Below the pieces are notes generated by a model, which saw nothing but the letters and a program-made list of their open reading frames with translations, was not told the DNA's origin and searched no databases. The position numbers and the translations under genes were made by a program. Shown in pieces: positions 35,940-53,907 of a stretch of DNA of 64,000 nt (the stretch's first letter is position 1; every line of letters begins with the position of its first letter). The stretch is from Phorcus lineatus. Lineage: Eukaryota > Mollusca > Gastropoda > Trochida > Trochidae. The stretch lies in NCBI GenBank assembly GCA_921293015.1, contig OV121096.1, forward strand, positions 14,015,000 to 14,078,999. Reading direction: 5' to 3'.

Positions 35940-38130
35940 TGATGCCTACACACGTGAATATTGACAGGAACAGATTTGAATTATCAAGATTTTCATAGCT
36001 GATGTTCTGCTTAAGCAGCACTGAATGCAAGTATCACACATCAATCAATGCTTATGTTATTCAAACTCATAACTCTAAAACATGGGCATAATAATCTCAA
36101 AAGAAAATGAAAAACACGAGCTTCTCTTTCACTTAAAAGAGGCTTTGCCACATGGTGACTTCATGTGAGGCTGTAAGTGAGATTATACATCCTCTCACAG
36201 AAGCTTGCTGGTAGGTATACATTTATCTATCTACTTACCTATCTACCGGCCTGACTCTCAAGCACCCAAGGATCACACTGCATGCATTCAAACTGATCTT
36301 CTTTCCAACTGAACATGTGTGCATCTGATTTTTTTCTCATTGATACCACACTGATTGGCAAGTAAAAAAGTCAAAGCAAAATTAAGCAGTGTCTGCCAAT
36401 GAAACAGCAAAGAGACGTTAGGCTACAACTTAAATCCAGGAGGCTTCAACTTATGCACCCCCATTGAGACAAACTTATTTTTCTGCTTATGTCATCTAAG
36501 CTACCTACACGAGTGAAATAAATGATAAGAAATTTCAATTTGTAAGAGAAATACATTATCATACCATTGATTCCTGAAGTGAGTTGAAGCCACATTTACT
36601 AAGTGCAAGACCCCAGCTGAGCAATCCTATAGACAGACAGACAGACAGCAGTGTGACTCATTCTTCAAACTGTCAAGGCAATGGAAGACTGACTGACAGA
36701 CAGACACAGTGAGTAAAACATACACACACATACAAGAGTGTATTTGTCTTGCTACACAGGTCTTCCTTCCGAAAGATGAATAAGTTAACATTGCATGCAA
36801 CTCGACAATGTTGACATGGTTCTAAAGGAAAACGATGATCTTGCTAATTGGAACAAGTCAAATGCACCTTCACGGCTACTGGGACAATACACATGTGACA
36901 TTTAACGTGCCAGCTGCAGCTGCAACCGAATGCTGTCATCACATCACTAAACTCCTACAAGTATTACATGATACAGCATATTCATGATCTTGTATATCTT
37001 TTTCTCACATTCTCCTCGTTATAGTTCATGAAGTATAACAGAAGATGACCTTTATTGTAATGAAGTTATCATAATCAAGTACACAAACAATTGAAAAATA
37101 ATGGCTATTATTTTTGCTACAAGAGGCAGAGTCTCAGCTGATTCTCCAATTGAAATCTGCTGGAGACTGAAAGTAACTTAAGTTTAATCTTCTAGGCCAT
37201 AATTCCACAAAGCCCCAATGGACTACGGGTGCTCTTACTCATATTTCAACATTGAGTTACAATCACCTTAGCCAAAGGGTGCTCTGTGTAAGTGGGCCTA
37301 GGTATTTATCTTGCCTCTTAAATCCCATATTTCCTGGAAATAAATGCATTAAGTAGCCTATTGGCATTCATTCTAAACCTCACATTAACATATTTCCATG
37401 GTAACACTATTGGTCGAAACTTTCCGGGTACAATCAAGTCAGTCAAAGTTGCATCCTTATGTACCCCATATTTTTGTATTTCATGGCAGGATATAACTTC
37501 TAACCTTGACTATAAATAAATAAGGAAAAGTTTGTGATATGAAGATCACCTTTCTGGCCGATCAACTTTGCTGCACAGAGCGCTGTAGCCATGTTTGAGG
37601 TGAGGTGCAGGGGGCTGGAGTGGAACCGAGAGAGTCAGTCTCACGCTAGTTTGACATTCCTTAATCCCTCGGTCTTTCTTTTTGTCTGCCTGTCTGTCAG
37701 AAACAACGAGATCTTTTGTCTGCCACTTCAAGGACGTCAATATGCTATTTTTCAAAATAACATTAGAAAAAATTCACTGTACATATGTTTCTCAAAGACT
37801 ACTTGCAAAATATACACTAAGGCCCAATCTTTAAGAATCTTTACATACTTATTGAAGCACCAAGCAGCTATTCCAAGGTCACAGACAGACAGACAGACAG
37901 AAGAACAGACTTGTTAGATACAATTAACTGAATAAAGCCACTTTATATGACTTGGAAGTTCATTCACTGCCAGCAGATAAAGGCAATTGTCTTTTTGACT
38001 TTCCCACTGCATATGCCAGACAGACTGACAGAAGAAGACATGCAGTCTGCAGCAAGTATAAAACACAGGCTAGTTGATAAATGACTGCCTCTCCTACAGT
38101 ACACTGGACACTAGGCCCACTAGGTGTGGA
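35940..38130. other. Probable ARF6 3' flank/UTR region with gacagaca microsatellites
   Basis: Downstream of the ARF6 stop on the minus strand. Short (gaca)n tracts occur near 36630, 36695 and 37880. TTTATT (AATAAA on the minus strand) occurs near 37050 among other places, so a 3' UTR end here is possible but unproven. No other exon is supported. Confidence 0.35.
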
Positions 38131-42956
<4,826 letters not shown>

Positions 42957-43059
42957 GGTGACTGTTTGATGTCAGTCCCTTCCGTCTGCCTGTAAGTGAG
43001 GGATGAAGAGGGAGAGGGGAACAGGAGGCCCAGTCCCAGTGAGTGGTCAGAGTCTACCC

Positions 43060-43098
43060 CGCCTGCCTGCCTACCTGCCTGCCTGCCTGCCTGCCTGG
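43060..43098 (+). repeat. (CTGC)n microsatellite upstream of ARF6
   Basis: Nine CTGC-like units with one CTAC interruption (gcctgcctgcctacctgcct, then gcctgcctgc...). Lies in the ARF6 5' flank or first intron. Confidence 0.9.
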
Positions 43099-43099
43099 C

Positions 43100-45630
43100 C
43101 CCGCCACAGATGCTCGCTCACCTTCACAGCACCTACAACATATTAATGTACAAGCACTGTAGTCTCAATATATACATCACCAACACTCAAACTAGAGTTG
43201 TTTCAAATGTTCAAATCTGATCACCAATGACATGTATACCATGGGCCAATCACCTACATATATCCGAGGACCTATGGAACTAAACACATAGTGCAAAAAC
43301 TGACTGAGGTTTGGATTCTGTTCCAATTCAAATATTTTGAAAGACTGTTTGATAAATCCACAGAATATTATTTCCGGCAAACTTTATTATCAATATTTAA
43401 GTGCTTAGTACATTATACGACTGTAGTCTACACATTCAGAGTTGATTGCATATAAGCTGAATATTACAGTTTACTTGTGTGTATCAACTTGCCTTAGGTT
43501 CAACCATATTTGACCTAACTTTGGACTGTTTAAACCAATGTTCTCACTTCCATCCCAGGTTTAACATACTCAGCTAAGGATTCCTGATATCCCAAAACAT
43601 TCATTGAATATTCTATGTGATAATAGACTATTTCCTGATCTTGAACTGTTTTATCATATATTATATATATATTGCATTCTTTTTGATGATATATATTCTT
43701 GACATGCGTCACTAACATATTTTGACATCACAGTAAAATTCACAAGTATTTATACAAAATAAATGTAAACAGTGCTGAACTATTGTTTAAAAAATAACTA
43801 TTTTCTCATATGTCATGTACGTCCTCAATGAAAAATACAATTCATGATAATGGGATACTGTGAACATTCTCAGAAATGCGAATCAACATTTACATTGAAA
43901 CAAATATTTTCCTAATTTCTTTTTTGAAACTGTTTATCTAACCCAACTGCGCCATGGGGACTTCAAATATATACACATTGTTGAGCCTGCTTTTTCATTG
44001 GGAGTATCTGTATGCTGTTGGTTCTTAGAATCAGGTTTTTTTATTTCATATTTTACTGTTTGTGTGTTAATGTATTGTATCTATGTATGTTATAAAACAC
44101 TTCTCCATATGCCTGCATGTTTATTTGACTGTATTTACACATCTTAGTCTCCATCCTACAAAATTGGTAATTTTTACAATTTTAGATTCCTATCATTGAT
44201 AGTTTCTGGAAAATAGACGAAAGAAGATTTGAGGGTTGAAAGCATGCCAAGCCCATATCTGATGGATGGTCTCTCAATGTCAGAAAATGTCAGCCTCCTT
44301 TGCCAATTGGTGAGTCTAAAAGTTGCAAATTGAGATCTCCCACATGCAAGGGTCATCCCCACAAAATTTCAGATTTGGGAGTGCAGCAGTTCTCGATGAG
44401 ACGAAGATGGGCCATGCCATAAGCTAATGAAATATTAACATTTTTTAATGCATACTATCTAATCTAACATATAGCTGTCCAAGTAAACATGTGCCAAATA
44501 TATAAAGAATCGGATTGTTTTCTAAAATTCTGAAATCTGTGTGACAAATTTCAATTACAAATTTATGTATTTAATCTAAATTTACAAAATAACTTGTGAA
44601 TTCACACAACACATCTTGGCTAGTGTTGAAAATATCTGTAAAATGTTATCACAATCATATGAACAGCTTTTCTTCTATTGGCTGGACAATTTAAAACTAT
44701 GACAGCAACGGGAGATGGATTGATGGATAGATGTACAGACGGGCGGACAGACAGCGTAACGTTTCCCCACCAGCAGCCTACAGCTACCATGGCTTCCTGA
44801 GCTCAACATGTGCTGGTATGCTGAGTGAGCTGGATTAGTCACTCTTATCCTCTCACACCCATACAAATGCAAATATGTATGCTCTACTAACTGTGCAGTA
44901 TTCAAGGTCACACATACTGAAAGGGTTTCCATTGAAGTTTACATAGTCTTTCAAACCAAATGCAGTTTCTTCTCAAAGGAGAGTATGTGTGTTAAGCTCA
45001 CAACCACCAGCAATCAACAAGCAACAACCACCTGCTGCTAGCCACAAATCACTTAGAAACAGGTTGCCATGACCTGACCTGATTTGCCCTTTGACCTTAC
45101 CCTTCTGGAGACATGAATATGGTGCAATCTGTTGCATCTGTTTCCTGAAGATATATATCAAAGGAACTCAAGGGAGACCTTTTCAAGTTTATTAGCAAAT
45201 TCAGTGTTTAGCATTGTGTAGCATTGTGAGATTACTTGGCAGATTGGCTATCCCTGTATTATTGCTAGTCCCATCATCTACCGTAGGTCTAGGACTAGCC
45301 AGTTATAAATGCAACCCCTTTCAAATATCTTTCTCATCTATGAGTGAGACTCAGAGTGAGTAAAGGGCAGAGAGCTGGGGGAGAGTCTCACAGTCACCAT
45401 GCAGGGTTCACTCAAAATGCCATTTCTTCAAAAGATAAAGCATCAGCTTTGACTAGGTCAGCTACACACACTCACATTGCGTATAGCTTCTGGCTACACA
45501 GTATAGTCAAACAGTCTAGACAAACCAGGAGACTCGGGGGATCCACTTAATTTTAGCCACTAAAATATACAGTTGTAATGATACACATATTTCACACCAA
45601 AATATGCATCACAATATCTAAGAACCACAC
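43100..45630. other. ARF6 upstream region, no exon identified
   Basis: AT-rich, with an R1-like minus-strand fragment at about 44170-44430 (tgagacgaagatgggccatg, ccataagcta). The ARF6 promoter and any non-coding first exon should lie here or further right but cannot be fixed. Confidence 0.35.
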
Positions 45631-45636
45631 ATAGAG

Positions 45637-45773
45637 ATTATTACCCGAGGAAGTGTGTCATATGACTTTTACGAAACGAGTGCGAATTTTTTATTACCCG
45701 AGCGAGAGCGAGGGTAATACATAAATTCGCACGAGTTTCGTAAAAGTCATATGACACACTTCCGAGGGTTATA
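45637..45773. repeat. Large palindrome 1 (about 62-bp arms)
   Basis: Arms 45637-45699 and 45712-45773 with centre gagcgagagcga. The left arm includes aagtgtgtcatatgactttt acgaaac; the right arm returns gtttcgtaaaagtcatatga cacactt. Near-perfect except at the outer end and one CGAG/CTCG block. Two TGACGTCA sites follow (about 45851 and 45873). Confidence 0.92.
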
Positions 45774-45848
45774 ATTTCTTTATTACCGATTCTATTTAAT
45801 TTAGAATACACGGAATGCGGCATGCTTCCTTTCCGGCGGCCCTCAACA

Positions 45849-45900
45849 GTGACGTCACGAACAATGGTTTTATGACGTCACAGACGACGTAATACGGTAA
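45849..45900 (+). promoter_or_regulatory. Pair of CRE-type TGACGTCA sites beside palindrome 1
   Basis: cagtgacgtcacgaac and ttatgacgtcacagac, about 22 bp apart, each with the full 8-bp CRE core, followed by gacgacgtaatacgg. Such sites bind CREB/ATF bZIP dimers. Function here is inferred only. Confidence 0.5.
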
Positions 45901-46139
45901 CTCGCTCTGAAACAATCGTTGCTAGGCAAAAGTGATATGTGCACATGTGCTCATATTGAAAATATGTCACCACTTATGATTAACCATATGGGTAATAAAT
46001 GTTAATATGATACATGTCACGGTATCCTGATTTGAGTTTTTTTTAACTACAAAATACATTAGCTTTTGTGAAACACCATGATTTGTTGTGAAACTAACAG
46101 TTCTCATGTCAATGAAACGTATCAAAATTAAATCAAAAT

Positions 46140-46200
46140 TGAGTGGTGAGTGAGCGAGTAAGTTGATTTTCTCTGCCGCTTGAGCAAAACTTAGCAATAC
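46140..46200 (+). mobile_element. SINE tail fragment (gtgagtgag...gccgcttgagca)
   Basis: gtggtgagtgagcgagtaag followed by ctgccgcttgagcaaaactt and agcaatac. This is the diverged 3' signature of molluscan tRNA-SINEs. No tRNA head. Confidence 0.5.
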
Positions 46201-46324
46201 TTAAGATCATGAATCATTGCTTATGCCCACTAATCCAGCCTTGATGTTGTGTATCTGTATCTGTATGGATACTGAAGATTGACTCAATACTGAGCAATGA
46301 TGTCATGTGATTGACTTATTACTT

Positions 46325-46469
46325 AAGGATTGTTTTACATTTTTTGTGCCTCTATCGATGTATAACAGCAACAAATTGTATAACATCGCGTAGCGTAGCG
46401 TAGCGATGTTATACAAAATTTGTTGCTGTTATACATCGATAGAGGCACAAAAAATGTAAAACAATCCTT
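46325..46469. repeat. Large palindrome 2 (65/67-bp arms, almost perfect)
   Basis: Left arm 46325-46389, centre gtagcgtagcgta (46390-46402), right arm 46403-46469. The only visible difference is two extra bases in the right arm (aaattttg against aaattg). Outer sequence aaggattgttttacattttt is returned as aaaaatgtaaaacaatcctt. As an RNA or single strand it would fold into a 65-bp hairpin. Confidence 0.96.
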
Positions 46470-47110
46470 ATAATTACAAAATAAACTCTACTTCCACAGA
46501 TTTTTTAAATAATTTCAACTAAACCTGAATAATTGTCGTGAACATTACATTATTTTGCAGCGTGTTACACACAACATTACGTGGTGGAATTAAAATTACG
46601 AATTTCATATAATAAAACGGAATATGATTTAATTTCGTTTTTATCAGCATTGACGCGCATGCAATCAAAGTTCGTCTTAACTTCAGTCCGCATTTTTTAA
46701 ATAACCGTCATTAGCATATCACGTGACATGCAAAATGGCTACCGTTTGTGAAAACGATTCGAGCTATCCAACTTCAGGACTCGTAGTTATTAAAATCAAG
46801 AGTTTTCGGTGAAGGTAATTGTTTCTTCTGGGGGAGGAAAGTATTATCTGGTTATCCATTCAGTTAGGAAGATAATGATATGCGTTCATTTCTTATTTTG
46901 CCAAAAAAAACCAAAGTAACGCGATGTTGTCATAACCGGACTAGCCGTCGCGTCAATTTGTTCTGTCAGATTGTGACGTCATAAAGTATGAATGCACGAG
47001 GTATAACAGCAAATTTGTCTGCATTCATCGAGAAATGGTTGCATGTTTTTGAGAGCTCTCGTCCAATCAGAATCGCCGAAAAACGTGTAATAACATCATT
47101 TTGTAATTAT
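46470..47110 (+). promoter_or_regulatory. Conserved-looking block with CRE and CCAAT motifs to the right of palindrome 2
   Basis: Contains ttgtgacgtcataaag (about 46974, perfect TGACGTCA), cacgaggtataacagcaaat (echoing the palindrome arm tataacagcaacaaat) and gtccaatcagaatcgccg (about 47070, CCAAT). A related ccaatcagaatc occurs at about 60440 near palindrome 4. This may be the remainder of the same mobile element. Confidence 0.4.
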
Positions 47111-50100
47111 TGAGCAATGTTGGATTAATTCATAAAACCAATTACTAATTTTGAATTTATTCTTACAGTGCTTAAATATTTGTTTTTTTGTCTAGATAGT
47201 ACATTTTTTTACTTGATAGGGACGTCATTTTAAGAGTGAGAACAAGAGCAAATACTGTCAAGCCTAACTGATGAGATTGATTAGACTATTACCTCAAACT
47301 TCAGACACAAACTGGGTACAGATAAAGGTTACACTGTCTGACTATTGTCAAATGTCCTCGTCCCCATCTGGAATTTGTGTCCTACCTTAAAAAGTTTTCC
47401 CTTAATTTCCAAACACATTCAGCTGAGCTCTTGGAAATAACAATCAATGACCAGTTACATCAAAGCACATCAAAGTTAAATCAGTTACATCAGAGTAAAA
47501 TGTTAACATTACTGTTTATGTAAATTCAGATGAATCAATTGACAATTTAAACAAGTCATCAGAAGATGACATATCCATATGGCGCCCATAATTCATAACA
47601 TATATCTTTTTAATTGTATAAAGATAAACATTTTGAAAAAAAATCATTGAGTAGAAAGATATGATGAGTGTTTTTGAAGCTCAGAAATTGGGAAAAAACA
47701 TTTTCCTGAAAACTGAAAATATATAAAGGCACCCCTTCAGCAGGCGGGTAATACTCATGCAAAGATTCAGAAAGATCAAATGAACTTTTGGAGTTTATTC
47801 CTGAACCCAATGATTACGGACGGACAGACAGGGCTATGACTACTGAAGTTTTGTGATATGTTGAGCAGGTTTAATTTCTGAGCATAGAAAGTATGCCCAA
47901 TAACTCATCACAGCGAAACAAAACTTGGAAATATAAACAATAGAAGTCCGAGTGAATAGCAAAAGGGAATTGGTTAGCCTTCATTGGCCACAAAAGATCT
48001 ACAAGGAAATTTAGAGAAACAGCATTTTCAAATCACAAGTTTATGAATATGGCAGTCACTTTTTTAGATTTTCATAAACAGATAAAAACTAAAAGTACTT
48101 GTGTTCCAAGATTATATATAAATATATATTAAAGATTATATACATATTATGATTTGTAAGACGTGAATAAATCATCTGTCTTTCTTTACTGTTTTGATTG
48201 ACAAGCTGTGGACACGACACTGTAGCGTCTGGATTAATGTTAAACGAAAATTACACTTTTTCATCAAAATAAAAAGTATTTGTTTTTTAAATATCACATA
48301 ACCTCAAGTGGGGTGAGTTTCATAAAAATGGTTCTTAAAACAATTAAGAACAAACTCATACAATTGACTTTGTACAAATAAACCAGGAAAATGACTTAAA
48401 TTGCATTTAAAGACAACCCTCGTTTAAACGCATGGCAAACTGTCTGATTAGCCTGCCACAACATATCACCCTAACCAATCATGCACTCTGTTATTGTTTA
48501 CACTGTTGACTCACACCTTCACGTTTTTTCACTGACAACACTTTTAAAACAACTATCAAGTAATGCAACTTATTTCTCTCCCGTTGAGAATACCGCAATT
48601 TAATAAATCTACAATGTTATTACATATTGTGTCATTACATCGCGCAGCAACGCAGATCGATGGCATGTCTCTTTCTCTTTTACAAATTGCGCATCGTGCA
48701 GGCCAAAATGTACACACTTTGAACATCAATATCTTTTTAATCAAATGACCTTTTGAAAAATTATTTGTTTTTTTAATTTTAATGTCTTTTCTGTATGAAC
48801 AAACTAATAAACATTAAAATTAAAGTGGGATTTCAAGTTGTTTAATTATTACATTACCTTGTGATGTTAAAATACTTTGAATCTCATATAATATCTTTCG
48901 CATGAAAATTACTGAGATATGTTGCCTTCGATGGTTAAAATAATCCATGTCAAGTTCAAGTGCAAGGTCGACTGACTTATGTAAACCAATAACTATCATT
49001 ATTTGTGTACATTTACTGAAATGAATATGCGTTAGAGCGGCCTAAAAGTAAGCCCTATGGAACCTTATGGCCAGTTCAGCCATGAACTGTACTTTTTCAA
49101 GAATAGAATATGTTTCAACATATTTCTTTAACTCTTCTAAATAAATGTTAAAAATATCAACTCCGCTTTCTCTCATTTTTAATTTGTTGGATTATAACTT
49201 TGATTATTTCAAAGAGTTAGATAGGATAAACATTTTGACTTTATTGGAAACTTTGCTTTTATATAATCTTATCAGATTCAAATAGGATTCCTAGTGTAAC
49301 AGCCTGTAATTAGATATAATTTGCAATTGAGCATTTTTCCTTTATGACAACCAGATATCTGCCATTATAGAACTACATAAGTTCATAAATAAATCAATGG
49401 AAGTTTTATTAAGATAAATTGAAATGATGGTATTACTCGATAGCCTCTTATTTGACTTTCAATTTCTTGCAAGTGTTGCTGTGATTAATATGTCATTCAC
49501 ATTAAATTAAAGCTTATCTGTAGTGCTCGTTTTGGTTTAATTTGTCATCAAGGAGAACAGAAATATGGCAAGCTTATCACTCAGACCACAACCATGTAGT
49601 TTAGTGACAGCTTGGACTTACTTGGTTATACATCTAAGTTTAGTGGACAATTTTTAATCAATTACAATCTAAAATGTTTATTTTGTACTCCATAAGGTAT
49701 ACATATCTGAATATCTGTAGTTATTTCCACTTTTTGTATTTTTTTTTAAAGCTCAAACCATAGTCCGAAATAACCAAGCCATAAACTACATTATTCCCTT
49801 TGAATAATGGGTTTTCATGTTCTTGATCTTGTTCAGTATTTTAACCATTACAAAGATTATTTTCTAAAGTTTGTGAAAATATTGGTAAGATACAACTAGT
49901 CAGATGACTTCACGTCTTTAATACGGTTCATACATTCTGGAAATTAGCTTCTGTCTCATGCGGGAAATGGAATTGTGTGAGTGATTTTTTCTCCATGATC
50001 ATAACTTGAACTTGGGATGGGTCATTAATCGTAAAATAAAAGGAAAGATCCCTCATATGACATACCATAACCCTATTTGGGGCGATTTGCCGGCAAGTAG

Positions 50101-51320
50101 TCTTACTCTAATTTTAAGATTTTTTTTCACACTGAATCTACCCTAAGATATTAGGGTTACATTATGAACTTAGTCATCAAAAGGAAATTATGAAACACAC
50201 CATAATGTTTTACACATCTGCATGATTTTCTCCATGCAGATATAGCCTACATTCCATCGTAACCTGAGTTATGACGTTATGTGATAATATTTGCAAAGAA
50301 ACCTGTTCAGTGTGACCATGACATTGACAACAGTCAGCAACCACTGTGCGACAGTAATTCGAACACATCAGATTTCAAAATATAACTCACGAATGAGTGT
50401 AGAACAATGTCCATGGCGTATTTTGTTTAGTATTATGCTGCATAATGTGTGTGTTGTGATATATGAAAAGAGACAATAAAAAACTAACTACTTTCTGAAC
50501 ACACCTACCTTGCTACTAAACCGGAATCGTTACAGAACGAAACGGTTATTTATCTGATGTAGTCAAGCTGATTGTTTCTCAATTCAATCGCTCGTACTAT
50601 ATGTATCCAAAATAATATGTTACTAGTCTACTAAGATCATTTATCCTTTAAAAACAAGGACATAATATAAATCTGTGTCATATCGAAACCTGCCTCCATT
50701 ACAGGAACCTGATGTCGGTTAATGCTTTGAGCTTCCGCTATCCTTTATTGAAAAATAGTGCCATTTATGTATACTAGGTATTTCTATCATTCGTATGTCA
50801 CTATGCTTGAAATGAAACTGTTTTATAGGTTCATATATTTCAATTTCATCTAGCGAAATTGAACAGCACTGAATATCATTGTTAAAACCAAAAGTTAGGC
50901 GTTTGAATGCGTAGGGATACTTGATCGATGATGCGGTGCTGCCGCCTGTTGCCATATTCATAATCAAGAAAACGCAACTCTGTTATTCGTTTTAAGTTAA
51001 CCGGTACAAGAAGAGCGTAAATGTAATATTTTATTTCAACTTAATGTTTCGTTTTCAACCTCATCGAGCTCGTTGAAGGGGAAATCTTATCTTATGCTTA
51101 TGGCATGGGTCGACGTCTGTTGGTCTCCACCAGAAAATCTTCACCCCGAAACTTCTGTCGCTAGAATGTTGCTAACTTGCCAGATAATATTTAGATTTAC
51201 CATCAATCAGCGACGATTGGCAGATTAGCAACTCTCACAAAATAATGATTATAATGATATTGTATAAGTATTTATAATAACATCAATAATCAATAATAAA
51301 ATATAAAGATATAATTCGAA
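47110..51320. other. Long intergenic stretch without supported genes
   Basis: AT-rich. A minus-strand open frame of 82 codons at 50719-50967 starting with an MATGGSTASS-like N-terminus is the best coding candidate, but has no homology I recognise and no good donor. An R1-head-like cttatggcatgg lies near 51096. No RNA gene seen. Confidence 0.35.
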
Positions 51321-51330
51321 TTTTATAATG

Positions 51331-51423
51331 TGTCTACGAACCCATACACCGTTTAATCTGTCTACGAACCCACAGTGTCTACGAAAACACCCCGTCTACG
51401 AACACGTTTTGTCTACGAAAACA
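51331..51423 (+). repeat. Short irregular tandem repeat, core GTCTACGAA
   Basis: Five copies of (t/c)gtctacgaa at 51331, 51359, 51376, 51393 and 51410, separated by 28, 17, 17 and 17 bp, each followed by c/a-rich bases (cccata, cccaca, aacacc, cacgtt, aacact). Too short and too degenerate for a satellite. Confidence 0.85.
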
Positions 51424-52387
51424 CTGGTTCCCAAACCTAAGTACATTGCAACACAGGTCAGATATAGGCCAATACAAAATATCGCAATACATAGAAATAG
51501 TTGATTTAATTGAAAATATGGCCAGTGACCCTATTATCGAGGAAACCCTAAAGTCGTAGCAAATCATTCGTCTCCAGTGCTGACTAAGAACATTTATATT
51601 TGCAAAAGGCATAATAAATGAATCAAGGTGACAACCAAATGCAGAGGTAAAAATATATTTGTCAACTACTAATTTATATTTTATTACATGTCCACGGATT
51701 TGGTGTCGTCTGTTATTTTCATTTTGGAAATATTACTGTATGTGCCTAAACTGAAAAATATTTTCTAGTCTGAAACGCACTAGTGCACGCCAATATTTTG
51801 TAAACAACGAATGCGCAGATACTGCATATCTCTTGATATAACTCACTATCCTCACTCAAGTAATCTACCTCGTAAGTAATTTAAGAAATATTTACGTATT
51901 CAGGAAGTAAAGTGGTTTTTTAACGGCCGGAAGTATTTAATGTTACGTTACATTAAATCCGCATGAACCACGATATCGGAAATATTAAGATTTTGCTCAT
52001 AACTAGAGAAGCGGAAACGGCAGACGCTTTGGTCAATCTAATAACAATGCTAATACTGTGTTTTAATTGGTTAATTTACAACATTGCTTTCATAAAACAT
52101 ATTTCATAATTTGTTCTCAGTTCAGAGTTTAGGTAAATTCAATAGCTGCACACAATACTAGTTCAGCCGTTTCCAAGTGTCAATAATTTATCCGTTTTGT
52201 GCACAGCTAACCATAGATTTTTATATGTCCAAGCCGACAGTCTTAACGTTTTCATTGTTGATTGCAGATAAATTGTAAAGAATGCTTAGTATTTCATTGC
52301 ATCGATAGAAAGTTTAAGTGAATGCATAAGTCCTCGTAAACCTTAAAATAGCAAATTTAAACCGTAAAAGCGTGCACTAGTGCCTTC

Positions 52388-53042
52388 AAAGAGCCACTCC
52401 GTGAGTTGTTGGAGTCACTTATGCCAAACTTAATCAATGGTGTCATTTGTTGGCGAAGTATCGACTGTTACCAAAAAGACACATTTTAAAGCTTATTGTT
52501 TTTTTACAGTGACAACATGAAGGTAGAACGTCGCAATTATGAACGAAAACCGGACAATTGCGCGCGTCAAATCGTCAAACGTAATTTTGGAGACTTATCT
52601 AAACAGCCAGGAGGGCAGTTAGGAGTTGATAGTGTTTGTTAGGTTATATAACGAGTATCCATGTATATTGGACGTGATATCTACACCTCTGTGTATTTAT
52701 AAGGCTGTTTTTATATTTTCATGGAAAACCAGTATTTGTCATATATATATATAAACACATTTGTTGAAGAAAACCAAGATGATTTATTTAGGAGATAAAC
52801 CTAGTGTGTTTGAAAATCAGAGACATGTTATACTGGATTGATAGCGAGTAAATTTTAAATTGAAACCGAACGCGCAGCGTTTTCTATATAAGACTTGAGA
52901 GGTGGAACTGCATGAACTGTTTTATATATATGTCTTTTGGACATGAACAGTTAAGTTGTTTTGATTTTATATCACCACATATGACACTTAGGTTCGTATC
53001 AAAGGTAAATAATATGTTATGAAAGTCACGGAGTGGCTCTTT
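52388..53042. mobile_element. MITE-like element with 17-bp perfect terminal inverted repeats
   Basis: AAAGAGCCACTCCGTGA (52388-52404) returns as TCACGGAGTGGCTCTTT (53026-53042). The left interior (to about 52600) matches the reverse complement of about 59075-59250: accggacaattgcgcgcgtc against ggcgcgcgccattgtccggt, and caaacttaatcaatggtgtc against acaccatttatgaagtttga. No transposase frame. Two members of one family in the window support the mobile-element call. Confidence 0.65.
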
Positions 53043-53907
53043 AAAATATTGCCAGTTTTGCTTCTTTGTTTGCGAATAGTCGGATAGTCATGAATTGTAA
53101 ATGGAAAATGCTTAAAGGTTTCAAATGTGTAAAATGTAACATTCCATATACAACAAAAACAAAGAAAATAGGCTACCCCCAAATTAACATTACTATCAAA
53201 TATAAAAGGAAAATATTGTTTCATTTTATCGATATAACATAGTTGAATACAATGTTCACATTATTCAGAAATAACACACTTTGAATGTTATCGAAATCTT
53301 TGTTGTAAGAAAATACCACTTTGTTTGACATTGTGTTAAAAATGACTGCCGGGTAAAACTTGGGCAAGGCACCTTTGTACCAGAAAATTTATCTTTTCCT
53401 AGTTCTGTAAATGCTTATATGAAATCTTGATATCAACCAAAATTACATTTAATTTCTTACTGATAATTTTAATTGATTTATTTTGTTCACAGAGATTAAT
53501 TTACCAATTAGATTCTTTATACCCCGATAATAGGGACACTTCTGTTAATATTAATTGCTAGACCATGTATTTTCATTTCATGTCTAAAACTATATTCTCT
53601 TCTGATAGAATTTAAGTTTCACATCTTGTTTAAGATAAATTGTGCAGTTATTTAAGAAAACAGTATTTTGTCGGATTTCATACGAGGGATAGAAAAACAA
53701 TTAACATAAAACGTCATTTTGAAAATAATTATACTATGTGAATGTCTCTGATTTCTTGATTGCTTGTCTATACTTGAAAATGTCTTAATTTAATTGTATA
53801 CATACTTTACAGACTCATGTTTATGTACATGCAAATATGCTATTTAGATTCAGTTTTTCCTCGTCGGAAACTGTTAACAGTTATGGACTGATGAACTTGA
53901 ATCTGAA

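Noticed and set aside
46325-46469. MicroRNA precursor
   Set aside because: The stem is far too perfect and long, with no bulged miRNA-like geometry; a fold-back element is more likely. Small-RNA data would decide.
50719-50967. 82-codon minus-strand frame beginning with an MATGGSTASS-like N-terminus
   Set aside because: It looks slightly protein-like and could be a first exon, but there is no good donor, no recognisable family and no partner exon downstream. Left as unproven.
51331-51423. CRISPR-like array
   Set aside because: Repeats are only 9-10 bp with 7-18-bp gaps, in a eukaryotic genome; not a CRISPR.
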